From: Clostridia bacterium
GTDB lineage: Bacteria; Bacillota; Clostridia; Christensenellales; Aristaeellaceae
DNA length: 64,000 bases
NCBI GenBank assembly: GCA_017428385.1
Contig: JAFRQX010000019.1
Coordinates: 186,001 to 250,000, forward strand
Direction of reading: 5' to 3'
A program made the position numbers and the translations under genes. Position 1 is the first letter of the stretch. Every line of letters begins with the position of its first letter. Positions 40,893-49,543 of this stretch are shown piece after piece. The notes under the pieces are model-generated. The model was not told where the DNA came from. It did no database searches and was given only the letters and a program-made list of their open reading frames with translations.

Positions 40893-41810
40893 CTATGCCA
40901 TGTCAAATAACTGCATGGCCTCATTCCGGTCTCTTTCTATCTGTGCAGTCAGCTCCTGAGGGGAATTGAACTTCCTTTCCTCCCGGAGCATCTTCAGCAG
41001 GGAAAGCCTGACCTTCTGTCCGTACAGTTCAGGGCTTTCTGTCAGTGCATGGGCCTCTACGGTAACCTTGCCCGAGGGCATCGTCGGCTGCATACCGATG
41101 TTCACCACAGCGGGCAGCGTATCGTTTTCTGTCTCCAGCAGACCTGTATAAACGCCATATTTCGGCAGCACCTTGCGTTTCCAGGGTTCAATGTTCGCCG
41201 TTGGAAAGCCGAGACCGTGTCCCTGGTGCTTTCCCTCTGCGACAGTACCCGTCAGGCTGTATTGATATCCGAGGAGTTCAGCGGCTCTCTCAGTATTGCC
41301 CTCTTTCAGGTTCTGCCTGATCAGTGTGCTGGATATCACTGTCCCGTCCTCCAGCGTAGCAGGAGGCTCAATAATCACTTTGTATCCGTGTTTCTCTCCG
41401 TCAGCCTTCAGCAGTTCTGCCGTTCCGCGTCCCTTCCGCCCAAAGGAGTAATTCCAGCCGGCGACTACTGCTTTGACATCCAGGAAGCTTCGCATCCTTT
41501 CCAGGAAAACTTCAGGTTCCATGTCCGCGGTGGACTGATCAAAGGGAATAAGCTCCATTTCATCAACACCGATCCCATACATGAGGGACGCTCTTTCCGG
41601 AATAGTGGATATCATTTCCGGCGGATTCTCCGGCCGGATGATTTCCAGCGGATGCCGGTTAAAGGTACATACCCGCAGCGGTACACCCATCTCATCCGCA
41701 AGCCGCTTCGCATTGAGAAGCAGGGTTCTGTGGCCCCTGTGGACACCGTCAAACATTCCCAGGGCAACGACCCGCTCCCCCGCCTTGTGCGGTCTTTGGA
41801 TCACTTGCAT
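40893..41810 (-). CDS. ribF: Bifunctional riboflavin kinase / FAD synthetase
   Basis: A 305-aa cytoplasmic enzyme making FMN and FAD. The N-terminal FAD synthetase has ALGMFDGVHRGHRTLLLNAK and VVAGWNYSFGRKGRGTAELL; the C-terminal kinase has GTVAEGKHQGHGLGFPTANI and VYTGLLETENDTLPAVVNIG. Last gene of the rimP operon, with its start 2 nt from the truB stop. Confidence 0.96.
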   Translation of the reverse strand: MQVIQRPHKAGERVVALGMFDGVHRGHRTLLLNAKRLADEMGVPLRVCTFNRHPLEIIRPENPPEMISTIPERASLMYGIGVDEMELIPFDQSTADMEPEVFLERMRSFLDVKAVVAGWNYSFGRKGRGTAELLKADGEKHGYKVIIEPPATLEDGTVISSTLIRQNLKEGNTERAAELLGYQYSLTGTVAEGKHQGHGLGFPTANIEPWKRKVLPKYGVYTGLLETENDTLPAVVNIGMQPTMPSGKVTVEAHALTESPELYGQKVRLSLLKMLREERKFNSPQELTAQIERDRNEAMQLFDMA

Positions 41811-41811
41811 T

Positions 41812-42717
41812 TCATTTCATCTCCTCAGTTTCCTCAGGCGCAATCTGCGCCTTCCAGACCAGTTCTTCTCCCCGTCTGACAGCGATTCCCCAGAATTGAT
41901 CTTTCAGGTAAATCCTGACAGGTTCGCCTTCCTGCAAACCTTCCATATCGGAGAGCAGCGGCAGCCTGGCCCCGTTTATCACGGCTTTTGCAAACCGCAC
42001 AGGGACATCTGTTTTCGGAAGGTGTCCCAGCGCATAATCAGGCGGCAGCAGTCTGGTTTCAAGCTTTCCGGCTTCTGCCAGGGCTTTTGCCTCTTCCAGT
42101 GTAATCGCATTATCGATGGTAAACGCACCGCTTTTTGTCCGGAGAAGGCTTCGCATATGGGCAGGGCATCCGCATTTGTTTCCAAGGTCTTCGCACAACG
42201 TGCGGATATAAGTTCCCCGGCCGCAGTTGACCCTGATCTCAAATCCGTGATCTTCCATCTCCCGCAGCAGTTCAATCCGGTCAATCCTGACCGTCCGGGA
42301 CGGCACTTCCACCGTTTCGCCTTTCCTCGCCCGCAGATACAGCGGCTGTCCTCCAACTTTAATGGCACTGTACATGCTGGGTGTCTGGATAATTTCCCCG
42401 GTCAGCTCCCGGGCAGCGTTCAGGAAGGTTTCCCGATCCGGATAATTGTTCCCTTCCTCTATCACGGTGCCGGTGGCATCCTGGGTGTCTGTCCTGGTTC
42501 CGAAGGCGCAGACCGCCACATATTCCTTTTCCTTGTCGGCCAGATAATCAAAAAGCCGCGCGGCTTTCCCGGTCATCACGGGCAGCACGCCTGCGGCTTC
42601 CGGATCCAGTGTCCCGGCGTGTCCTATACGTCTGACGCCGGTAAGCCGGCGCAGCACGGCCACAACGGCCGCGCTGCTCATTCCGGTTGGTTTCAGGATA
42701 TTATAAAAACCGTTCAT
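41812..42717 (-). CDS. truB: tRNA pseudouridine55 synthase TruB
   Basis: A 301-aa enzyme that makes pseudouridine 55 in the T-loop. Motifs: NGFYNILKPTGMSSAAVVAV, RIGHAGTLDPEAAGVLPVMT with the catalytic Asp, KEYVAVCAFGTRTDTQDATG, PSMYSAIKVGGQPLYLRARK and VNCGRGTYIRTLCEDLGNKC. Standard place between nrnA and ribF. Confidence 0.97.
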   Translation of the reverse strand: MNGFYNILKPTGMSSAAVVAVLRRLTGVRRIGHAGTLDPEAAGVLPVMTGKAARLFDYLADKEKEYVAVCAFGTRTDTQDATGTVIEEGNNYPDRETFLNAARELTGEIIQTPSMYSAIKVGGQPLYLRARKGETVEVPSRTVRIDRIELLREMEDHGFEIRVNCGRGTYIRTLCEDLGNKCGCPAHMRSLLRTKSGAFTIDNAITLEEAKALAEAGKLETRLLPPDYALGHLPKTDVPVRFAKAVINGARLPLLSDMEGLQEGEPVRIYLKDQFWGIAVRRGEELVWKAQIAPEETEEMK

Positions 42718-42720
42718 TTT

Positions 42721-43689
42721 CTATCCATTCAGTTTACGGATCATGGCGTCCAGCACGTTTCCTGCTGTCTCATCCAGTTTTCCGTATATTGTGATACCGG
42801 AGGCCTGCGGATGGCCGCCCCCTCCGAAGCTTTGCGCTATGTCACTGACACAGTCCGGTTCCTTGGCGCGGAGAGAGAATTTGATTGAACCGTCCTGAGC
42901 TTCTCTGGCCAGCATCGCCATTCTGGTTCCGACCGTATCCAGGCCAAAGTTCACCAATGTATCGGCATGCTCGCTCAATGCTTCGCATTCTTCAAAATCA
43001 CGCCGCGTCAGTTTCATCACTGCAATCTGGCCATTCTCATAATACTGCAGGCTGTTCAGCGCCCTGCCCATGAGGAGCACCTGCGGCTTCGCCCTTTCAC
43101 GGAACAGAATCCGGTTCAGTTTTGCCAGGGGCAGGTCTTTGCCCATCAGCTCGCTCATGATTTCGAAGCATTCAGCGTTTGTGGATGCAAAAGCGAAATT
43201 ACCCGTGTCTGTACTGATTCCCGTATACAGGCAGATTGCCATATCCCTGTCAATTTCCAGCCCCAGCGCCGCGATCTGTTCCCTGATCAGGATACAGGCT
43301 GCCGGAGCTTCTCCGTCCACACTGTTCTCTTCCATAAAGAGCGGATTGGTCGGGTGATGATCAATCTGCGCCGTATGCCTGCTTTCCTGAATCAATGTTT
43401 CACAGCATCCAAGCCTTCTGATATCGCTCACATCCACTGCAAGCATCAAATCGAATGGCTCCTCTTCCCCGGTCGGGATTCGCATTTCCCCAATTCCCGG
43501 CAGAAAAGCCAGCTGGTCCGGCACTTTCCCGTCACAGAACAGAACAGGCTCCTTGCCCATTCTCTGCAATGCGAGCCGCATAGCCGCGGCGCATCCGAGC
43601 GTATCTCCGTCCGGGTTGATATGGCTGCAGATGGCAATGCGCTTTGCATCCCGGATCATCCGGGCAATCGCTTCAGGATTCCTGCTCAT
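42721..43689 (-). CDS. nrnA: DHH-family phosphoesterase (NrnA-like oligoribonuclease/pAp phosphatase)
   Basis: A 322-aa protein with the DHH motifs AICSHINPDGDTLGCAAAMR, LMLAVDVSDIRRLG and TAQIDHHPTNPLFMEENSVD, and a DHHA1 domain ending in QSFGGGGHPQASGITIYGKL. NrnA degrades nanoRNA and pAp in Gram-positives. The ATG at 43687-43689 (another ATG immediately precedes it) overlaps rbfA by 17 bp. Longer in-frame readings would run deep into rbfA. Confidence 0.93.
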   Translation of the reverse strand: MSRNPEAIARMIRDAKRIAICSHINPDGDTLGCAAAMRLALQRMGKEPVLFCDGKVPDQLAFLPGIGEMRIPTGEEEPFDLMLAVDVSDIRRLGCCETLIQESRHTAQIDHHPTNPLFMEENSVDGEAPAACILIREQIAALGLEIDRDMAICLYTGISTDTGNFAFASTNAECFEIMSELMGKDLPLAKLNRILFRERAKPQVLLMGRALNSLQYYENGQIAVMKLTRRDFEECEALSEHADTLVNFGLDTVGTRMAMLAREAQDGSIKFSLRAKEPDCVSDIAQSFGGGGHPQASGITIYGKLDETAGNVLDAMIRKLNG

Positions 43690-44053
43690 CATCGTCACCG
43701 GATTTGTCCTCCGTGCCGATCGCTTCTGAAAGAACCTTGGCGATATGAACACCGTAGGCGATATTCCTGTCACTGACAAAAATCAGTTCAGGCGTATAAC
43801 GGATGATCATCCGTTTGCCCAGCGAACGGCGAATATATCCTTTTGCGTTTTTCAGAGCGTCGATCAGTTCGTCCCGCAGTTCATCCTCCAGTACGCTGAT
43901 ATAAATCTTCGCATACCGCAGGTCACCGGTTACTTCCGCCCTTGTCACAGAGAAGGTGCCGCTGATTCTCGGATCATGCAGCTCCTCCCGGATGATGGCG
44001 TCAACTTCCCGACGAACCTCTTCCGATATTCTGTCAATTCTCTGGTAACTCAT
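43673..44053 (-). CDS. rbfA: Ribosome-binding factor A
   Basis: A 126-aa protein, MSYQRIDRISEEVRREVDAI, LHDPRISGTFSVTRAEVTGD, LRYAKIYISVLEDELRDELI and YIRRSLGKRMIIRYTPELIF, matching RbfA, which acts in late 30S assembly. The acidic end (GTEDKSGDDDEQES) is a slight extension. It lies 1 nt after infB. Confidence 0.96.
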   Translation of the reverse strand: MSYQRIDRISEEVRREVDAIIREELHDPRISGTFSVTRAEVTGDLRYAKIYISVLEDELRDELIDALKNAKGYIRRSLGKRMIIRYTPELIFVSDRNIAYGVHIAKVLSEAIGTEDKSGDDDEQES

Positions 44054-44054
44054 G

Positions 44055-46898
44055 TCAGCGCGGGATCTCCTCCATAATGTAGCACTCGACCACGTCGCCT
44101 TCCTTGATATCGTTATGGCCTTCCAGGCTCATACCGCATTCATATCCGGCGGCCATTTCCTTCACGTCATCCTTCAGGTGGCGCAGGCTGCTCAGCTTGC
44201 CTTCGAACACTACCACGTTGTCACGCAGCAGGCGCACGCCGGCATTCCGCTGAACCTTGCCGTCCGTAACGTAGCAGCCGGCAATGATACCGGAACCGGT
44301 GATCTTGAAAACATTCCGGACTTCCGCATGGCCAAGCAGAACCTCACGGTACTCAGGCTCAAGCATACCCTTCATGGCCAGTTCCATATCCTCAATGGCC
44401 TTGTAGATAACTGTATACATCCGGACATCGACTTTCTGCTTCTCGGCAGCTTCCCGGGCGGAAGCATCCGGCCGGATGTTAAAGCCGATGATAATCGCGT
44501 TGAAGGCGGAAGCCAGGTTGACGTCGTCCTTGGTAATCGCACCGGCAGCGCTGTGCAGGACGCGGATCTTCACCTCGTCGTTGCTCAGCTTCTCCATGGC
44601 CTGCTTGACAGCTTCCACAGAGCCCTGTACGTCAGCCTTGATAATCAGGTTGAGTGTGGTCACCTTGCCGGCCTCAATAGAGGAGAAAAGGTTTTCCATG
44701 CTCATCTTGGCCATGGTGGCTTCACGGCTGGCCTTGATCTTTTCACGGCGTTCGTCCGCAACCTGACGGCTCAGGTGATCATCGCCCACAGCGATCATCT
44801 CATCACCGGCGCTGGGTACATCATCAAAGCCCATGATTTCAACGGGCATGGACGGACCGGCTTCGCTGACCCGCTCACCCTTGTCGTTGATCAGAGCACG
44901 GACCTTACCGGAGGCAAGACCAGCGATAATGCTGTCACCCACATGCAGCGTACCGTTCTGCAGCAGCACGGTAGCCAGCGGGCCTCTTGCTTTGTCCAGC
45001 TTAGCCTCAATGATAACACCCTTACCCAGGCGGTTCGGGTTCGCCTGCAGCTGCAGCATATCCGCCTGCAGCAGGATCATTTCAAGCAGGTCATCCACAC
45101 CCTGTCCGGTAACTGCGGAAACAGGAACGCAGATGGTTTCGCCGCCCCAGTCTTCGCATACCAGACCGTACTGGGTCAGGTCCTGCTTGACTCTGTCGGG
45201 GTTCGCATCCGGCTTGTCCATCTTGTTGATGGCAACAATCACCGGAACCTCTGCGGCCTTCGCATGGTTGATGGATTCAACCGTCTGGGGCATGACAGAG
45301 TCATCCGCGGCAACAACCAGTACGGCAATATCCGTTGCCTGGGTGCCACGTGCACGCATGGCAGTAAAGGCTTCATGACCGGGGGTGTCGAGGAAGGTAA
45401 TCTTCCGTCCGTCCACATCCACGGTGTAAGCGCCGATGTGCTGGGTAATGCCGCCGGCTTCACCGGCAGTCACGCGGCTCTTGCGGATATAGTCCAGCAG
45501 GCTGGTCTTGCCGTGGTCAACGTGTCCCATTATGGTAACCACCGGAGGACGGGGCTGCAGGTTTTCTTCCGCATCGTCAAAGTCTTCGGCAACCAGTGCA
45601 GCTTCAGCTGTCTGCTCCTGTTTGCGCTCAAGCGTAATCTCGAAATCAGAGCAAACCAGCTGTGCTGTATCAAAATCGATTTCGCTGTTGATGGTGGCCA
45701 TGTTGCCCAGCAGGAACAGTTTCTTGATGATTTCGCTGGCGGATTTGCCGATTTTTTCAGTCAGGTCGCGCACCGTGATCGTATCGCCGGCCATGTAGGC
45801 TGTTTCGATCTTGATGGGAGCCATCATCTGCTGGGCACTGGGCTTCTTGGCGCGTGCCCGTTTGCCCCCGCGGATCACCTCATCGTCATAACCGTTGAAG
45901 TGCGCGTTCTTGCTTGCCTGCTTCCGGTTACGGCTTACATGTTCCGGATCGTGCTGACGGATATAGTTTTTCTTGTTCGGATCGTAATTCGATACCCGTT
46001 CCTTTTCCATCGGCACAGCAAGTTCAGGCGTACGCTGTCTTCCGCCACCGGCAGATCCCTGGCGTCCACCGCTGAAACCGCCGCCCTGGGGACGCGGTCC
46101 TCCTGTCTGTCCGCCTGCGGGACGGCCATACTGACCGGGCTGTCCGGCGGGACGGCCAAACTGACCCTGTTGTCCTGCGGGACGGCCGTACTGACCGGGC
46201 TGTCCGGCGGGACGGCCATAGGGGCCCTGCTGTCCGGCAGGACGGCCGTACTGACCGGGCTGACCGGCAGGACGGCCATAAGATCCCTGCTGTCCCGCGG
46301 GACGTCCGTAGGGTCCGTTCTGGCCGGCAGGACGTGCAGGTCTGGCAGGCGGAGGATTGTCCCCGGGCCTGCTGATAATCTGACCGATTGCAGGTTTCTT
46401 CGGTGCAGCAGGCCGGCTTGGATCCGGATCATCCGGCGTGGCCACAAAGGATTCAATCTTCTTTGCAGGTTTCTTTTCTTCCGCGGCGGGTTTGGCGGGC
46501 TCTGCGGGTTTCTCTGCTGCCGGGGCCTCCGTTTCTTTCTTCGCGGGTTCCTCAGCCTTCTTCGCAGGCTTCTCGGGAGCGGGCTCAGCTGCTTTGGAGG
46601 CTTCTTCCTTGCGGGCAGCTTCCATCATCTGCTTCTCGTCATCGTCCAGCATTGTGAACGCCTTCGTATGGGCAGACTGCGCCTTCATCTGTTCCTGCTG
46701 CCTGCGGCGTGCGGCTTCTTCTTCAGCCTGGCGGTTCATTTCTGAATCAAGCCGCTTCAGCGCGTCGAAAAGGCCGTCCGCTTCCTTCCGGATTCTGGTG
46801 GCTTCCTCCAGAATACCGGAGGCCTCCTCTACCAGTTCTTTCGTGGCATCTTTTAATTTCACATTCGCCATTCGGTGTTGTTTCCCCCCGTCGCTCAT
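44055..46898 (-). CDS. infB: Translation initiation factor IF-2
   Basis: A 947-aa GTPase. Coiled and acidic N-terminus (1-150), a low-complexity region (150-300) with seven decapeptides of the form AGQxGxYGRP (191-260), an IF2_N motif (about 361-425), the G domain with GHVDHGKT (458-465), DTPGHEAF and NKMD, and the C-terminal domains ([40 protein letters not shown]). The start could also be the ATG at 46869-46871 (MANVKLKDA). It brings fMet-tRNA to the 30S subunit. The usual N-terminal IF2_N at residue 1 is replaced by a coiled segment. Confidence 0.97.
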   Translation of the reverse strand: MSDGGKQHRMANVKLKDATKELVEEASGILEEATRIRKEADGLFDALKRLDSEMNRQAEEEAARRRQQEQMKAQSAHTKAFTMLDDDEKQMMEAARKEEASKAAEPAPEKPAKKAEEPAKKETEAPAAEKPAEPAKPAAEEKKPAKKIESFVATPDDPDPSRPAAPKKPAIGQIISRPGDNPPPARPARPAGQNGPYGRPAGQQGSYGRPAGQPGQYGRPAGQQGPYGRPAGQPGQYGRPAGQQGQFGRPAGQPGQYGRPAGGQTGGPRPQGGGFSGGRQGSAGGGRQRTPELAVPMEKERVSNYDPNKKNYIRQHDPEHVSRNRKQASKNAHFNGYDDEVIRGGKRARAKKPSAQQMMAPIKIETAYMAGDTITVRDLTEKIGKSASEIIKKLFLLGNMATINSEIDFDTAQLVCSDFEITLERKQEQTAEAALVAEDFDDAEENLQPRPPVVTIMGHVDHGKTSLLDYIRKSRVTAGEAGGITQHIGAYTVDVDGRKITFLDTPGHEAFTAMRARGTQATDIAVLVVAADDSVMPQTVESINHAKAAEVPVIVAINKMDKPDANPDRVKQDLTQYGLVCEDWGGETICVPVSAVTGQGVDDLLEMILLQADMLQLQANPNRLGKGVIIEAKLDKARGPLATVLLQNGTLHVGDSIIAGLASGKVRALINDKGERVSEAGPSMPVEIMGFDDVPSAGDEMIAVGDDHLSRQVADERREKIKASREATMAKMSMENLFSSIEAGKVTTLNLIIKADVQGSVEAVKQAMEKLSNDEVKIRVLHSAAGAITKDDVNLASAFNAIIIGFNIRPDASAREAAEKQKVDVRMYTVIYKAIEDMELAMKGMLEPEYREVLLGHAEVRNVFKITGSGIIAGCYVTDGKVQRNAGVRLLRDNVVVFEGKLSSLRHLKDDVKEMAAGYECGMSLEGHNDIKEGDVVECYIMEEIPR
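46119..46328 (-). repeat. Seven tandem 30-bp repeats inside infB
   Basis: Seven exact-length units coding AGQ(N/Q/P)G(P/S/Q)(Y/F)GRP at residues 191-260. Unit boundaries coincide with codons, and the DNA units differ at silent and a few coding positions. Confidence 0.92.
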
Positions 46899-46928
46899 TT
46901 GAACTCTCGTTTCTGGTTCAGGTAATAC

Positions 46929-47234
46929 TTACTTTTCGTTCATGGACTCTTTCAGGATCTGTTCCGCAAAGGAACCTTTCCGAAGTCCCAGAATCATGTT
47001 GTTCTTCCCCGTAGCGGCTTCGATCAGGCCTTCCGGCAGGATTCTCCTGGGCGTTCCTGTCCTTTCGCACATCTCTTCAGCCTTTTTCCGGGTGTTATCT
47101 GCAGTTCCGCTGTCGATCAGCAGAACACCGCATTCTCCGGATCTGATCAGGATCCTGCAGGCGTCCGCTCCGGCGGCAGCCTGTCTTGCTCTTACCGCAA
47201 GCCCGATCATGCCCTTCACTTTCTGATCATTCAC
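46929..47234 (-). CDS. ylxQ: L7Ae-family ribosomal protein (YlxQ)
   Basis: A 101-aa protein, MIGLAVRARQAAAGADACRI, GVLLIDSGTADNTRKKAEEM, with GRKGSFAEQIL near the end (LGLRKGSFAEQILKE). It belongs to the L7Ae/L30e K-turn RNA-binding fold, is encoded between rnpM and infB as usual, and overlaps rnpM by four bases (ATGA). Confidence 0.94.
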   Translation of the reverse strand: MNDQKVKGMIGLAVRARQAAAGADACRILIRSGECGVLLIDSGTADNTRKKAEEMCERTGTPRRILPEGLIEAATGKNNMILGLRKGSFAEQILKESMNEK

Positions 47235-47521
47235 TGTGGATCGCTCCCGTCAGCGCTCAGCCTTTCCATTTCAGCAGTCAGCGCCCCAGTGATTTCCGGT
47301 GTCAGTGTGATCTCAAGCTGTCTTTCCAGCTGTCTTTGCCGGATCGCCCGCTGCAGGCATTCCGCCCTGCGGCAGACATATGCGCCCCGTCCGGATTTCT
47401 TTCCGGTAGGATCCAGAACTGTTTCTCCTTCCGGAGTCCTGACAATCCGGATCAGTTCGCGTTTCTCTTTCATCTCGCGGCATCCGACACACATCCGCAT
47501 CGGAATCTTCTTTGGTTTCAT
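47231..47521 (-). CDS. rnpM: RNase P modulator RnpM (YlxR)
   Basis: A 96-aa protein with PMRMCVGCREMKEKRELIRI, VRTPEGETVLDPTGKKSGRG and AYVCRRAECLQRAIR, the DUF448 signature, with GRGAYVC binding RNA. YlxR/RnpM binds the RNase P RNA and tunes its activity. GGAGG precedes the ATG. Confidence 0.95.
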   Translation of the reverse strand: MKPKKIPMRMCVGCREMKEKRELIRIVRTPEGETVLDPTGKKSGRGAYVCRRAECLQRAIRQRQLERQLEITLTPEITGALTAEMERLSADGSDPQ

Positions 47522-47568
47522 AGAGCCTCCACGCTTCGTTGTATCCGGATGTCCTGCGGCATCCTTGC

Positions 47569-48756
47569 TTACATCGTGTCGTCGTCGCCGCCCACGCTGT
47601 CGTCAAAGTCCATCGTGAAGCTGTCGTATGCCGGTGTCTCCACCTGGACGAACTCAGTCATCTGGCCATTGTCATCCACCATGTCGTCCATATCGGCAGC
47701 CTGGCTCTGACTCTTGATATCAATCTTCCAGCCAGTCAACTTGGCTGCCAGGCGGGCATTCTGGCCTTCTTTGCCGATAGCCAGGCTCAACTGGTTATCC
47801 GGCACGATTACGCGGAATGCCTTTTCATCCTTTGCCTGATATACGCTCAGCACGTGGGCGGGATTCAGAGCGTTGGCCACAAACTCTGCAGGATTGCCGG
47901 ACCACTTGATGATGTCGATCTTTTCACCCTTCAGTTCTGTCACCACGCGATCCACACGGCCGCCGCGCTGTCCGACGCAGGCACCGACGGGATCAATCAT
48001 CACGTCAGCACTGTGAACAGCAATCTTGGTGCGGCTTCCGGCTTCACGGGCAATGTTCTTGATCGTTACGATACCGCCGGCGATTTCAGGCACTTCCATT
48101 TCGAACAGGCGCTTGACCAGGTTCGGATGGATCCGGCTCACATACACCTGAGGAGTATATCCGGCATTCTGGCTTGTCTTGTGCACTTCAAGGATATAAA
48201 CCTTGATGTGGTCGCCGTCGTGTAGCTCCTCGCCGGGGATCATTTCATCCTTCTCCAGCACGCCTTCGGTACGGCCAAGGTCAATATACGCGGCCTTGGG
48301 TTCAATCCGCTCGACAATACCGGTGAGGATTTCGCTTTCCTTTTCGATATATTCGTCATAGATCTTTCCGCGTTCGGCCTCGCGGATATGCTGGATAATG
48401 ACCTGCTTGGCTGTCTGGGCGGCCACGCGCAGGAAACCGTTGGGCGTAACGTCCACTTCGGCAATATCCCCCATCTGGTAGGAGGAATTGATCTTCTGTG
48501 CTTCCTTCAGGCTGATCTGGTTGGTGGGATCTTCAATCTCCTCATCCTCCAGGATCAGTTTCCGTGCATACACGGAGATGCTGCCGTCCTGGCGATTCAC
48601 AGTGACGTCCAGGTTGTTCGGTGCGGTTTCCGTCTTCGGCAGATTCTTCCGGTATGCGGCCTTCAGGGCCTCCTCAATGGTCTTGAAAAGAGCCTCCTCA
48701 GGGATTTCCTTTTCTCTGGCCAGCATTTTAATTGCGTCTATGACTTCGGATTTCAT
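47569..48756 (-). CDS. nusA: Transcription termination/antitermination factor NusA
   Basis: A 395-aa protein. NusA N-domain ([20 protein letters not shown]), S1 domain ([20 protein letters not shown]), then two KH domains ([40 protein letters not shown]). A short acidic tail ([27 protein letters not shown]) replaces the longer C-terminal repeats of proteobacteria. It binds RNA polymerase and hairpins. 15 nt after rimP. Confidence 0.97.
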   Translation of the reverse strand: MKSEVIDAIKMLAREKEIPEEALFKTIEEALKAAYRKNLPKTETAPNNLDVTVNRQDGSISVYARKLILEDEEIEDPTNQISLKEAQKINSSYQMGDIAEVDVTPNGFLRVAAQTAKQVIIQHIREAERGKIYDEYIEKESEILTGIVERIEPKAAYIDLGRTEGVLEKDEMIPGEELHDGDHIKVYILEVHKTSQNAGYTPQVYVSRIHPNLVKRLFEMEVPEIAGGIVTIKNIAREAGSRTKIAVHSADVMIDPVGACVGQRGGRVDRVVTELKGEKIDIIKWSGNPAEFVANALNPAHVLSVYQAKDEKAFRVIVPDNQLSLAIGKEGQNARLAAKLTGWKIDIKSQSQAADMDDMVDDNGQMTEFVQVETPAYDSFTMDFDDSVGGDDDTM

Positions 48757-48771
48757 GTTTCTTTTCCTTTC

Positions 48772-49278
48772 TCACGTCTCCGTGTTGTTCTCATCATCGC
48801 CGGAAAGATCGACGTCCTCGATCCCTTCCATATCCACCACCGGCTTGACCAGCGCGGCGGCCTTCCGCGGCACCAGCATCCTGCCTTCGCCTGTGTCGAT
48901 CACGATGTTTCCTTCTTCAAGCCCTGCTAGGACGCCGGTAATGATCTTCGTTCCTTCGATCGGCTTAAAGAGTTTAACCTCGATCTCGCAGCCGAGATTC
49001 CGTTCAAAATCCCGGTCTTTTTTCAGCGGTCTGTCGATGCCCGGGGAGGATACTTCCATGAAGTCGTAATCCACGATGTCCGCGGGTGTCCGTACAGCTT
49101 TGTGGAATGCCTCGCAGTCGTCCAGGCTTACGCCTTCTTCCTTGTCGATGTAAAACCTCAGATACTTCCCTGTCGGCTCTTTGTCCATGCAGACGTCGAC
49201 GAGCTCGTAGCCCATCTGTTCAGCAATGGCACGGGCCTTCGCCTCCAGACCGGTAAGCGATTCCGTCTTTGATGCCAT
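48772..49278 (-). CDS. rimP: Ribosome maturation factor RimP
   Basis: A 168-aa protein, LEAKARAIAEQMGYELVDVC, GKYLRFYIDKEEGVSLDDCE and YDFMEVSSPGIDRPLKKDRD, as in RimP of 30S assembly. GGGAG lies upstream of the ATG at 49276-49278. First gene of the nine-gene operon, after a long structured leader. Confidence 0.96.
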   Translation of the reverse strand: MASKTESLTGLEAKARAIAEQMGYELVDVCMDKEPTGKYLRFYIDKEEGVSLDDCEAFHKAVRTPADIVDYDFMEVSSPGIDRPLKKDRDFERNLGCEIEVKLFKPIEGTKIITGVLAGLEEGNIVIDTGEGRMLVPRKAAALVKPVVDMEGIEDVDLSGDDENNTET

Positions 49279-49467
49279 CTGTCAGTCTCCCATCCTTTCC
49301 GGGCAATGAAAAAGAGCGGAAAACAAGCCCTCCATCAGCCAGCGCCGACCATGTCCGGGAACACCTTCCCACACCAGTCTCCGAAGGCCTTCAGGCTGTT
49401 TCCGTTCCTTACGTTAAACCCTTCTTTCAAGGCGTTGCGCCGCTTTTAATCGTATGGAAACCATACG
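49279..49467 (-). ncRNA. Candidate structured 5' leader of the rimP operon
   Basis: About 190 nt between the rimP promoter and start codon. The transcript would open with a perfect hairpin (CGTATGG / CCATACG, 49451-49457 / 49461-49467) and contains several further G/C-rich arms (GGCGCAACGCC; GGCCTTCGG; GGAACACC). Long leaders upstream of rimP are known in Bacillota, but I cannot match this one to a named motif. A 16-codon reading frame starting with the ATG in the first hairpin is also possible. Confidence 0.5.
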
Positions 49468-49473
49468 CAGGAA

Positions 49474-49502
49474 AGTATAACATACTTCCCTGCGCATAGC
49501 AA
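49474..49502 (-). promoter_or_regulatory. Promoter of the rimP-nusA-infB-ribF operon
   Basis: Minus strand TTGCTA (49497-49502), 17-bp spacer, TATACT (49474-49479). Confidence 0.82.
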
Positions 49503-49543
49503 GCCTTATTTTTCAATTAGTACAAGGATTTTCTGGGGGTATT

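Noticed and set aside
46119..46328. Regular 30-bp direct repeats that might suggest a CRISPR array
   Set aside because: There are no unique spacers; the units are contiguous and in frame within infB.
44052..46745. Long open plus-strand frame of about 897 codons
   Set aside because: Antisense to infB. The Gly/Leu/Thr repeats are the mirror of the decapeptide repeats; no start signal and no family resemblance.
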